A DNA stretch of 64,000 bases from Intestinimonas sp052065695 (GTDB lineage: Bacteria; Bacillota; Clostridia; Oscillospirales; Oscillospiraceae), in assembly GCF_052065695.1 (NCBI RefSeq), contig NZ_JBQHTM010000013.1:1-64000 (forward strand). Reading direction: 5' to 3'. Made by a program: the position numbers and the translations under genes. Below the pieces are notes generated by a model. The model saw nothing but the letters and a program-made list of their open reading frames with translations, was not told the origin of the DNA and did not search any database. Below are positions 42,621 through 57,299 of the stretch, one piece after another. Every line of letters begins with the position of its first letter. Position 1 is the first letter of the stretch.

Positions 42621-44146
42621 ACATCAAACGCGCCAAAGAGGAGATCCAAAACACCGTCCGGGCCTACCTGTCCAAAGACGAACTGGGGGCCTGGCGCATC
42701 CCGCCGGTGCGGCAGCGGCCCCTCCTCCTCATGGGCCCGCCGGGTATCGGCAAGACCCAGATCATGGAGCAGATCGCCGGCGAGCTGGGCATTGGCCTGG
42801 TGAGCTACACCATCACCCACCACACCCGCCAGTCTGCCCTGGGCCTCCCCTTCATCAAGGAGGAGACCTTCGGCGGCCAGGTCCACTCGGTCACCGAGTA
42901 CACCATGAGCGAGATTTTGGCCTCGGTCTACCGGACCATGGAGGAGACCGGCGTCCGGGAGGGCATCCTCTTCCTGGACGAGATCAACTGCATCTCCGAA
43001 ACTCTGGCCCCCATGATGCTCCAGTTCCTCCAGTGCAAGACCTTCGGCAATCAGCGCCTCCCCGAGGGCTGGATCATCGCCGCCGCCGGCAACCCGCCGG
43101 AGTACAACAAGTCGGTGCGAGAGTTCGACGTGGTCACCCTGGACCGGGTGAAGCGCATGGACATCACCGCCGACTACGGCGTGTGGAAGGAGTACGCCCA
43201 GGCCCGGGGCATCCACGGGGCCATCCTCTCCTATCTGGACCTGCGCAAGGAGAATTTCTACGCCGTGGAGCGCACCGCCGACGGCCTCCAGTTCGTCACC
43301 GCCCGGGGCTGGGAGGACCTCTCCGAGCTCCTCCTCTCCTACGAGGCTCTGGGCATCCCCGCCGACCGGGAGGTGGTGGGGGAATACCTCCAGCTCCCCC
43401 GCATCGCCCGGGACTTTGCCGACTATCTGGCTCTCTACGACCAGTACCGCAAGGTCTACCACGTGGACGAGATCCTTACCGGAACGTGGTCCCCCCTGAT
43501 GGTCCGGGAGCTCTCCGCCGCCCCCTTCGACCAGCGGCTGAGCATTCTGGGGCTGCTCCTCTCCCGGCTCCGGGAGGAGTGCCGGAAGGTATGGGAGCTG
43601 GACGCCCTGGCCGACGCCCTCCACGCCGACCTGGCCGCCCTGAAAGGACAGCTCCCTGCCGTCCGGCCTGACGCCTTCCTGACGGAGAAGGCCGACGCCC
43701 TCCGGCAGGACCTCTCCCGCCGCCGCTCCGCCGGCTCCGGCGACCGCCAGGGAGAGCGGCTGGTCCTGGCCCATCTGGGGCGGCTGGAGGAGCTCCTCCG
43801 CCACCTGGAAAAGGCCGTCCCCACCAACAGCGCCGCCGCCTTTGACATTCTGAAGGCCGACTTCCAGTCCGATGTGGCCCTCCGGGCCAGCGCCGCCGCC
43901 CAGGTGGGGGACCATCTGGAGCAGTCCTTTGCCTTCCTGGAGTCCGCCCTGGGGGAAGGCCAGGAGCTGGTCATCTTTGCCACCGAGCTCACCGCCGGCA
44001 CCCACACCTCCTGGTTCATCCAGAACTTCGGCTGCGAGGCCTATTACCGCCACAACAAGTCCCTCCTCTTCAACGACACCCAGCAGGCCCTTCTCTCTGA
44101 GATCGCCCAGGTCCGCCGGGAGGAGCCGCCCACCTCGGAACATTAA
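42617..44146 (+). CDS. MoxR-type AAA+ ATPase
   Basis: A 509-residue cytoplasmic ATPase. The AAA+ core (about 30-260) has Walker A LMGPPGIGKTQ, Walker B GILFLDEINC, sensor-1-like AAAGNPPEYNKS and a DRVKRMDI finger region. The ~250-residue C-terminal extension is helical with a long charged stretch (DALRQDLSRRRSAGSGDRQGERL). Together with the VWA protein before it, it matches the chaperone-like MoxR-VWA pairs that mature or assemble protein complexes. Here the VWA gene precedes the ATPase, the reverse of the more frequent order. The target is unknown. Confidence 0.88.
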   Translation: MNIKRAKEEIQNTVRAYLSKDELGAWRIPPVRQRPLLLMGPPGIGKTQIMEQIAGELGIGLVSYTITHHTRQSALGLPFIKEETFGGQVHSVTEYTMSEILASVYRTMEETGVREGILFLDEINCISETLAPMMLQFLQCKTFGNQRLPEGWIIAAAGNPPEYNKSVREFDVVTLDRVKRMDITADYGVWKEYAQARGIHGAILSYLDLRKENFYAVERTADGLQFVTARGWEDLSELLLSYEALGIPADREVVGEYLQLPRIARDFADYLALYDQYRKVYHVDEILTGTWSPLMVRELSAAPFDQRLSILGLLLSRLREECRKVWELDALADALHADLAALKGQLPAVRPDAFLTEKADALRQDLSRRRSAGSGDRQGERLVLAHLGRLEELLRHLEKAVPTNSAAAFDILKADFQSDVALRASAAAQVGDHLEQSFAFLESALGEGQELVIFATELTAGTHTSWFIQNFGCEAYYRHNKSLLFNDTQQALLSEIAQVRREEPPTSEH

Positions 44147-44182
44147 AAAACGGTCCCGCCTAAAAAAGGCGGGACCGTTTTT
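44145..44182. terminator. Bidirectional terminator between MoxR and galT
   Basis: AAAAAACGGTCCCGCCT and AGGCGGGACCGTTTTTT form a strong stem with A/T runs on both sides, so it can stop transcription from both convergent operons. Confidence 0.93.
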
Positions 44183-44190
44183 TACCTGTT

Positions 44191-45684
44191 TCAAATCTGT
44201 TCCAGGAAGCGCAGGAAGGCGGCCTTGCCCTCGGCGGTGCGCTTGTAGACGCCGGCGTGCTCCAGCACCTGGGCAAAGACCAGGCCGGTCTCCTTCTCCA
44301 CGATGTCCAGGGCGTTGTCCGCCGTGATAGCGTACTTGCCCTTGAAACAATCGGCCCAGTCGGCGTGCTTGGCGGTGCGCTCGTCGGCACGGAGGTCGGC
44401 ACCCCTCACCAGGGCGTCGGCCACGGCGGAGAGCTCCTCCTTCAGCCGGGCGGGGAGGACGGCCAGGCCCATGACCTCGATGAGACCGATGTTCTCCTTC
44501 TTGATGTGGTGGAGCTCGGCGTGGGGGTGGTAGACCCCCAGGGGGTGCTCCTTCGTGGTGATGTTATTGCGGAGCACCAGGTCCAGCTCGTAGTCGCTGC
44601 CGCGGCGGCGGGCGATGGGGGTGATGGTGTTGTGGGGCTCCCCATCTGTCTCGGCGAAGATGAAGGCGGCCTCGTCGGTATAGCCCCGCCAGGAGCGCAG
44701 GATCTTGTCGGCCAGATCGATGAGCCTGGCCGGGTCGGCGGCGGTGAGGCGGACCACCGACATGGGCCACTTCACGATACCGGCCTTCACATCCTCGTAG
44801 CCGGGGAAGGTGAAGGGGGTCTCCACTGGCGCCCTTTCCATGGCGAAGGTGTAGTGGCCGCCCTGGAAGTGGTCATGGGCCAGGATGGAGCCGCCTACGA
44901 TGGGCAGGTCGGCGTTGGAACCCACAAAATAGTGGGGGAACTGGCCCACAAAGTCCAGCAGCTTGGCAAAGCAGGCCCGGTCGATCTTCATGGGCACGTG
45001 CTCACTGTTGAGGCAGATGCAGTGCTCATTGTAGTAGACATAGGGGGAGTACTGCAAAAACCAGGGCGAGCCGTTGATGGTGATGGGGACGATGCGGTGG
45101 TTGGCCCGGGCGGGGTGGTTGACCCGGCCGGCATAGCCCTCGTTCTCAGCGCACAGCTGGCACCGGGGGTAGGCCGAGGCAGGCAAGTTCCGGGCGGCGG
45201 CAATGGCCTTGGGGTCCTTCTCCGGCTTGGAGAGGTTGATGGTGATGTCCAGGTCCCCGTACTCCGTGGGGGCGATCCACTTCACGTCCTTGGCGATGCG
45301 GTCCCGGCGGATATAGTTGGTGTCCTGGCTGAACTTGTAGTACCAGTCGGTGGCCTTTTCCGGGCTCTCGGCGCAGAGGGTCTGGAACTTTCTGATGACC
45401 TGAGCGGGCCGTGGGGTGAGCACCCCCATCAGCTTGGTGTCGAAGAGGTCCCGGTAGACCACCGAATCCTCCTTGAGCACGTCCCGGGCGTGAGCATCGT
45501 CCATGAGGGCGGTGAGCACAGCGGGCAGGTCCACGGGCCGCTGTGGCGGGGTCTCCGGCTCGGTATAGCTGTCCAGCCCCAGGGCCTCCAGCAGGGCGTT
45601 CACCGCCCACACCTGCTCACAGGGCTCGATGAGGCCGGTATCCAGGGCGTAGGCAACAAGGGCCTGGATCTCTCTGTCCACCAT
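44191..45684 (-). CDS. galT: UDP-glucose--hexose-1-phosphate uridylyltransferase (class II GalT)
   Basis: A 497-residue enzyme of the Gram-positive class II GalT family, longer than the E. coli enzyme (about 350). The nucleophile motif is ILAHDHFQGGHYTF (HxHxQ-like), with MERAPVETPF and NHPARANHRIVPITING nearby. It converts galactose-1-phosphate and UDP-glucose to UDP-galactose and glucose-1-phosphate (Leloir pathway). The start at 45684 has GGAGG upstream and lies 4 bases after the galE stop. No galK is present in the window. Confidence 0.94.
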   Translation of the reverse strand: MVDREIQALVAYALDTGLIEPCEQVWAVNALLEALGLDSYTEPETPPQRPVDLPAVLTALMDDAHARDVLKEDSVVYRDLFDTKLMGVLTPRPAQVIRKFQTLCAESPEKATDWYYKFSQDTNYIRRDRIAKDVKWIAPTEYGDLDITINLSKPEKDPKAIAAARNLPASAYPRCQLCAENEGYAGRVNHPARANHRIVPITINGSPWFLQYSPYVYYNEHCICLNSEHVPMKIDRACFAKLLDFVGQFPHYFVGSNADLPIVGGSILAHDHFQGGHYTFAMERAPVETPFTFPGYEDVKAGIVKWPMSVVRLTAADPARLIDLADKILRSWRGYTDEAAFIFAETDGEPHNTITPIARRRGSDYELDLVLRNNITTKEHPLGVYHPHAELHHIKKENIGLIEVMGLAVLPARLKEELSAVADALVRGADLRADERTAKHADWADCFKGKYAITADNALDIVEKETGLVFAQVLEHAGVYKRTAEGKAAFLRFLEQI

Positions 45685-45688
45685 GTGC

Positions 45689-46681
45689 TCAGCCCTCCCC
45701 ATAGCCGTGGGGGTGAGCCTGATGCCACTTCCAGGCGGTGGAGATGATGGTGCTCAGGTCGTTGTACTTGGGCTTCCACCCCAGAACCTCCACGGCCTTG
45801 GCAGAGGAGGCAATGAGCTGGGCGGGATCTCCGGAGCGGCGGGGGGAGACCTCTGCGGGAATGGGGTGTCCGGTGACGCTCCGGGCCACGTCGATGACCT
45901 CCTTCACCGAGAAGCCCACGCCGTTGCCCAGATTGAAGACGTTGTTTTCGCCGCCCTTGAGCAGGTAATCCAGGGCCAGGATGTGAGCCTGGGCCAGGTC
46001 GGTGACGTGGATGTAGTCCCGGATACAGGTGCCGTCGGGAGTGGGATAGTCGTCCCCGAAGATGCCCACGTGGTCCCGCTGGCCGTTGGGCACCTGGAGG
46101 ATGATGGGGATCAGATGAGTCTCCGGGTCATGGGCCTCACCGATGGCGCCGGAGATGTGGGCGCCGGCGGCGTTGAAGTACCGCAGGGCCACATACCGAA
46201 GGCCGTGGGCCTTGGACACCCATCCCATCATCTGCTCCATGGACAGCTTGGTGTTGCCGTAGCAGTTGGTGGGCACGGTCTTGTCGCTCTCCAGGATGGG
46301 CACCCGCTCCGGCTCCCCGTAGGTGGCGGCGGTGGAGGAGAAGACGATCTTGTCCACCCCGTGCTCCACCATGGACTTCAGGAGCACCATGGTCCCGTAG
46401 AGGTTGTTGTCATAGTACTTCAGGGGGTCGGACATGCTCTCCCCCACCTGGGAGGAGGCGGCAAAGTGGATCACGCCCTCAATCTTTTCCGCCTGGAACA
46501 GGGTGTCCAGCGCCCCCTTGTCCCGGATGTCCAGCTGATAGAACCGGGCCTTGGGGTGGACCGCCTGCTTGAAGCCGGTGAGGAGGTTATCCGCCACCAC
46601 CACGTCCCGGCCCGCGTCGATGAGCTCGTACACCGTATGGGAGCCGATGTAGCCGGCCCCGCCCAACACTAAGATCGCCAT
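45689..46681 (-). CDS. galE: UDP-glucose 4-epimerase
   Basis: A 330-residue extended SDR enzyme: NAD-binding GGAGYIGSHT at the N-terminus, FSSTAATYG with the catalytic Ser/Thr, YGNTK (YxxxK) and RYFNAAGAH. It interconverts UDP-galactose and UDP-glucose. The start MAILVLGG at 46681 is preceded by GGAAGG; longer in-frame starts overlap the promoter. It is expressed with galT from a promoter that overlaps an operator. Confidence 0.96.
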   Translation of the reverse strand: MAILVLGGAGYIGSHTVYELIDAGRDVVVADNLLTGFKQAVHPKARFYQLDIRDKGALDTLFQAEKIEGVIHFAASSQVGESMSDPLKYYDNNLYGTMVLLKSMVEHGVDKIVFSSTAATYGEPERVPILESDKTVPTNCYGNTKLSMEQMMGWVSKAHGLRYVALRYFNAAGAHISGAIGEAHDPETHLIPIILQVPNGQRDHVGIFGDDYPTPDGTCIRDYIHVTDLAQAHILALDYLLKGGENNVFNLGNGVGFSVKEVIDVARSVTGHPIPAEVSPRRSGDPAQLIASSAKAVEVLGWKPKYNDLSTIISTAWKWHQAHPHGYGEG

Positions 46682-46721
46682 TCTGATGCGCCTTCCTTTC
46701 CACATTTCCTCTGGTAATTCC

Positions 46722-46750
46722 AGTATATCCATACCGAGATCAAATAGCAA
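46722..46750 (-). promoter_or_regulatory. Promoter of galE-galT
   Basis: On the minus strand, TTGCTA (46745-46750), a 17-bp spacer and TATACT (46722-46727). The -35 box overlaps the left end of the operator. Confidence 0.75.
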
Positions 46751-46777
46751 GTTGAATTTTTACTAAAAATTCAACTT
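46749..46777. promoter_or_regulatory. Operator of the LacI-family regulator at galE
   Basis: A 29-bp perfect palindrome: AAGTTGAATTTTTA, a central C, then TAAAAATTCAACTT. The core TTTTACTAAAA recurs upstream of the regulator gene. A LacI-type protein bound here would cover the -35 region. Confidence 0.8.
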
Positions 46778-46806
46778 TGTCAGAGCGCACAGTTGCACCC
46801 GGTCTC

Positions 46807-47844
46807 TTATGGGCATTCTGACGGAGGGGCGGCACTCTCCCGAACCACCAGGGAGGGGGGCACCACCACCTTCACCGGCAGGGTACGCACCGGCGGCCTG
46901 TTCGGGAGGTCGGCTCGCTCCGCCAGGAGTCGGACAGCGGCCTGGCCCATCTCCTCGGCGTGGGTGGACACCGAGGTGAGGGCGGGGGTGACCAGGGCGG
47001 AGAGAGGAGTGTCGTTGAAGGAGACCAGGGAGAGGTCCCCGGGGATGGAGAGCCCCGCCTCGGTGATGGCCCGGATGGCACCCAGGGCGGTCTCCTCGCT
47101 GGCGGCCAGGAAGGCGGTGGGACGTGGGGCGCCGGAGGCCAGGTAGGCGCCCATGGCGGCGGCGGTGGAGTGGGCATCCATAGGGGCCTCCACCAGATAG
47201 GCGGGGTCCAGCAGGCCGTGGGCGGCCATATGGGCCATAAACCGCTCCCGGCGGACCTCTGGCGCCGGCTCCCCCCGGTCGTCAGGCCGGAGCGCGGGGC
47301 CGATAAAGCCCACCCTCCGGTGTCCAAGCCCCAGCAGGTAATCCACCGCCAGCCGAATGCCCAGGTCGTAGTTGAGGACCACTGAGTCGAACCGGGACTC
47401 ATCGGGAGAGGAGTTGAGGAAGACCAGGTTGGGGCTCACCGCCGCCAGGGCCTCGGCCTCCCGGAGAGGAAAGCGGCCGATGGCCACCACCCCGTCCACC
47501 GCTCCCTCCGGAGGAGCGAAACCTTCCCCCCTTCTGGACAAATACTGAAAGGCGATGCGCTGATCCAGACAAGCCTGCTCCACATAGCCCCGGAGATAGA
47601 GGTAGAAGGGGTCCTCCAACTGCTGGGCCGGGGTCAGCCGCTCCGCCGCCGCCGCCCGCATGAGAGTCTTGGGCGCCCGGCCCCGCCGGGATTTGGTGGC
47701 GGCGTAGTTGAGCTTACCCGCCTCCTCCAGCACCTTCTTCCGGGCCTCCGGGCTCACCGCAAGACCCGGGTCCCCAGTGAGAATGCGGGAGATGGTGGCC
47801 GGAGCATACCCCGTCCGCTCCGAGAGCTCCTTCAGGGTGGCCAT
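46807..47844 (-). CDS. LacI/GalR-family transcriptional regulator
   Basis: A 345-residue repressor-type protein. Residues 3-25 (TLKELSERTGYAPATISRILTGD) form the LacI HTH; a hinge helix and a periplasmic-binding-protein-like sugar domain follow (GHRRVGFIGPALRP, PTAFLAASEETALGAIRAITEAGLSIPGDLSLVSFNDTPLS). The linker (about 45-70) is basic and longer than usual (KSRRGRAPKTLMRAAAAERLTPAQQ). It lies directly upstream of galE-galT and has matching operators in front of itself and galE, so it is the likely galactose-responsive repressor. Confidence 0.92.
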   Translation of the reverse strand: MATLKELSERTGYAPATISRILTGDPGLAVSPEARKKVLEEAGKLNYAATKSRRGRAPKTLMRAAAAERLTPAQQLEDPFYLYLRGYVEQACLDQRIAFQYLSRRGEGFAPPEGAVDGVVAIGRFPLREAEALAAVSPNLVFLNSSPDESRFDSVVLNYDLGIRLAVDYLLGLGHRRVGFIGPALRPDDRGEPAPEVRRERFMAHMAAHGLLDPAYLVEAPMDAHSTAAAMGAYLASGAPRPTAFLAASEETALGAIRAITEAGLSIPGDLSLVSFNDTPLSALVTPALTSVSTHAEEMGQAAVRLLAERADLPNRPPVRTLPVKVVVPPSLVVRESAAPPSECP

Positions 47845-47873
47845 GGGCTCCCCTCCTTTCCAATGCTCAAGAT

Positions 47874-47917
47874 AATTTTACTAAAAATATTTTAGCTCCA
47901 GCCGTTCATATTTGCAA
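47874..47917 (-). promoter_or_regulatory. Promoter and operator of the LacI-family gene
   Basis: On the minus strand, TTGCAA (47912-47917), a 17-bp spacer and TAAAAT (47889-47894). Immediately downstream, AATTTTACTAAAAAT (47874-47888) repeats the core of the galE operator across the start point, which points to autorepression. Confidence 0.72.
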
Positions 47918-47918
47918 G

Positions 47919-47962
47919 GAAAAAAGCACCGGCGCACAGACAAAAATCTGTGCGCCGGTGCT
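47919..47962 (-). terminator. Intrinsic terminator of rpoB-rpoC
   Basis: A perfect 16-bp stem (47925-47940 with 47947-47962) followed on the minus strand by TTTTTT, 23 bases after the rpoC stop. Confidence 0.95.
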
Positions 47963-47984
47963 CTTCACAGGCTTAGAACAGCCC

Positions 47985-51776
<3,792 letters not shown>

Positions 51777-51797
51777 AATTCTATCGTCCTCCCTTTC

Positions 51798-55541
<3,744 letters not shown>

Positions 55542-55640
55542 TCCGAAAATCACACTCCGTTTTCTCGCATTCGGCGCCAAAAGCAGCGGCTTTCGGCTGT
55601 TTTCTCATGGCTGCACAGGCCGCTTCCCGTGGAATTGGCC

Positions 55641-55682
55641 AAAAACGCCGCTCCCGCCATGCTCGATACACGCGGCGGCGTT
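55641..55682 (-). promoter_or_regulatory. Terminator-like hairpin in the rpoB leader
   Basis: In the minus-strand transcript AACGCCGC (55682-55675) pairs with GCGGCGTT (55651-55644) around a 23-nt GC-rich interior, followed by UUUUU (to 55641). It lies about 100 nt downstream of the predicted start point and 100 nt before rpoB, so it could attenuate rpoBC transcription. Confidence 0.45.
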
Positions 55683-55705
55683 GTTGCTTTGTTTGTGCTT
55701 TCCTC

Positions 55706-55734
55706 TTGCGCATATCCACCAAAACTGTTATACT
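55706..55734 (+). promoter_or_regulatory. Plus-strand promoter facing the rpoB promoter
   Basis: TTGCGC (55706-55711), a 17-bp spacer and TATACT (55729-55734). The predicted start near 55741 lies inside the rpoB leader, antisense to it. Confidence 0.5.
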
Positions 55735-55788
55735 TGACCCACCGTGGGAGGGTCTCTCAAAATGGTGGCAGTCACACGAGAGCATTTA

Positions 55789-55817
55789 AGTATACCATGC
55801 AGTTTTTCCCACGTCAA
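55789..55817 (-). promoter_or_regulatory. Promoter of rpoB-rpoC
   Basis: On the minus strand, TTGACG (55812-55817), a 17-bp spacer and TATACT (55789-55794). The predicted leader is about 240 nt. Confidence 0.82.
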
Positions 55818-55830
55818 GTCTTTTGCCTGG

Positions 55831-55858
55831 AAAGTTCGGAGTGATCCGAACTTTTTTT
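55831..55858 (+). terminator. Intrinsic terminator upstream of the glycosyltransferase gene
   Basis: AAAGTTCGGA, loop GTGA, TCCGAACTTT, then a T-run. No plus-strand gene precedes it, so it ends a leader or short RNA. Confidence 0.75.
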
Positions 55859-55877
55859 CATACCAGGAGGTTTTTTC

Positions 55878-57191
55878 ATGTCCCATCTCAATCCCCTTTC
55901 CCGGTATTGTCTGAGCGGCGGCACGGCTCTGCTGCTGTGTGCCCTGGCCCGGGTGGCAGCCCTCTCCCATGCCCCTTCACAGTCCTTTGTCATGGCCACC
56001 CTGGTCCTCCTTTTCCTGTTGTCAGCCGGGCTTCTCTTCCTGTGCTGCCGGCGGTGGGAGACGGTATTCCTTGCCATCGTACCGTTGGGGCTGGCCCTAC
56101 TGCTCCGCACCCTGCTCCTGGACCACGTCACCGACGACTATGTGACCTTTCTCTCAGACTGGGCCGCCTTTTTCCGGGAAAACGGCGGCTGGGCGGCGGT
56201 GGCTCTCCCCAAGGGGAACTATACAGCCCCATACCTCTATTTTTTGGCCGCCATCTCCTACCTGCCCATCTACGACCTCTACCTCATCAAGCTCTTCTCC
56301 ATCCTCTTTGATGTGATACTGGCCTGGGGCGGCTGCCGACTGGTGCGGGCCCTGATCCCCGGAGACCAGTGCCGGGGCGCCGCCGCCTTCTGCCTGCTCC
56401 TGCTGCTGCCCACGGTGGTATTAAACGGCGCGGCCTGGTCCCAGTGCGACGCTATCTACGGCGCCCTGTGCCTCCACGGCCTGGCCGCCGGTCTGGAAGG
56501 GCGGCCCCGTTCCTCCGCCTTCCTGGCGGGACTGGCCTTCGCCTGCAAGCTCCAGACCGTCTTTCTCCTGCCCGTGTGGGCGGTGCTGTGGATGTCCGGG
56601 CGCACCCGGTTCCGGCACCTGCTGTGGTTCCCCGCCGCCTGTGTGCTCTCCGTCCTCCCCGCCCTGGCCCTGGGCAAGCCTCTGGGGGACGTGCTGGGGG
56701 TCTATTTCGGCCAGGCCGCCGAGTACAGCGCCTACCTCACCCTCAATGCCCCCTCCCTCTACGCCCTGATTCCCTCTGACATGCCGGTCAACGTTGCCCT
56801 CGCCGCCCGGGTGGGCATCCTGGCCGCCTTTGTCCTGGTGCTGGGGGTGCTGGGCTGGCTGCTCCTCCGCCGGAAGGACCTATCCCGCCGGGCCGTCTTT
56901 CTGGCGGGGGTGGTCTTTGCCATCGGCATCCCCCTCCTCCTGCCCCACATGCACGACCGCTACTTCTTCCTGGCCGACGTTCTCACCCTGACCTGGGCCT
57001 GCGTTGACCGTCGGGGCATCCTGCCCGCCGTCCTCACCCAGATCGCCTCCCTGGGGGCCTACCACGCCTACCTGCTCCTGCGCTACGCCTTCCCCATGGG
57101 GTTGGGTTCTCTTCTGCTGCTATGCGCCCTTCTTTTGGCCCTCATCTCCCTTGCTTCAGAGGTCTATTGCCCTTCTAACGAAATTCCTTAG
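55878..57191 (+). CDS. GT-C type membrane glycosyltransferase
   Basis: A 437-residue integral membrane protein with about ten to eleven hydrophobic segments. The first large extracytoplasmic loop (TDDYVTFLSDWAAFFRENGGWAAVALPKGNYTAPYLYFLA) contains acidic residues as in GT-C mannosyl/glucosyltransferases that use lipid-linked sugars, and LPHMHDRYFFLADV is a family-like late motif. It would glycosylate a surface polymer or protein outside the membrane. AGGAGG precedes the ATG. The adjacent SLH surface protein may be relevant, but no direct link is shown. Confidence 0.75.
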   Translation: MSHLNPLSRYCLSGGTALLLCALARVAALSHAPSQSFVMATLVLLFLLSAGLLFLCCRRWETVFLAIVPLGLALLLRTLLLDHVTDDYVTFLSDWAAFFRENGGWAAVALPKGNYTAPYLYFLAAISYLPIYDLYLIKLFSILFDVILAWGGCRLVRALIPGDQCRGAAAFCLLLLLPTVVLNGAAWSQCDAIYGALCLHGLAAGLEGRPRSSAFLAGLAFACKLQTVFLLPVWAVLWMSGRTRFRHLLWFPAACVLSVLPALALGKPLGDVLGVYFGQAAEYSAYLTLNAPSLYALIPSDMPVNVALAARVGILAAFVLVLGVLGWLLLRRKDLSRRAVFLAGVVFAIGIPLLLPHMHDRYFFLADVLTLTWACVDRRGILPAVLTQIASLGAYHAYLLLRYAFPMGLGSLLLLCALLLALISLASEVYCPSNEIP

Positions 57192-57299
57192 AAATTTGTA
57201 AGAATTTTTTGAAACCTTTGTCACATTTCTCCGTCTAAAATCGATGTATGATATAGATGAGCGCACACCAAGCAAAACAGAGTTTGGAAGGAGTCTTTT

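Larger units (their letters stand above)
55741..55858 (+). ncRNA. Candidate short RNA or attenuated leader
   Basis: A start near 55741 and the intrinsic terminator at 55831-55858 would give a transcript of about 115 nt ending in a 10-bp hairpin (AAAGTTCGGA / TCCGAACTTT) and U-run. Its first ~40 nt are antisense to the rpoB leader. It could be an independent small RNA, or the 5' leader of the glycosyltransferase gene at 55878, 20 bases further on. It matches no RNA family I know. Confidence 0.3.

Noticed and set aside
57192..57299. Promoter of the SLH-protein gene
   Set aside because: TATGAT and TTGTCA-like boxes exist but the spacing is about 23 bp, too long to support a call.
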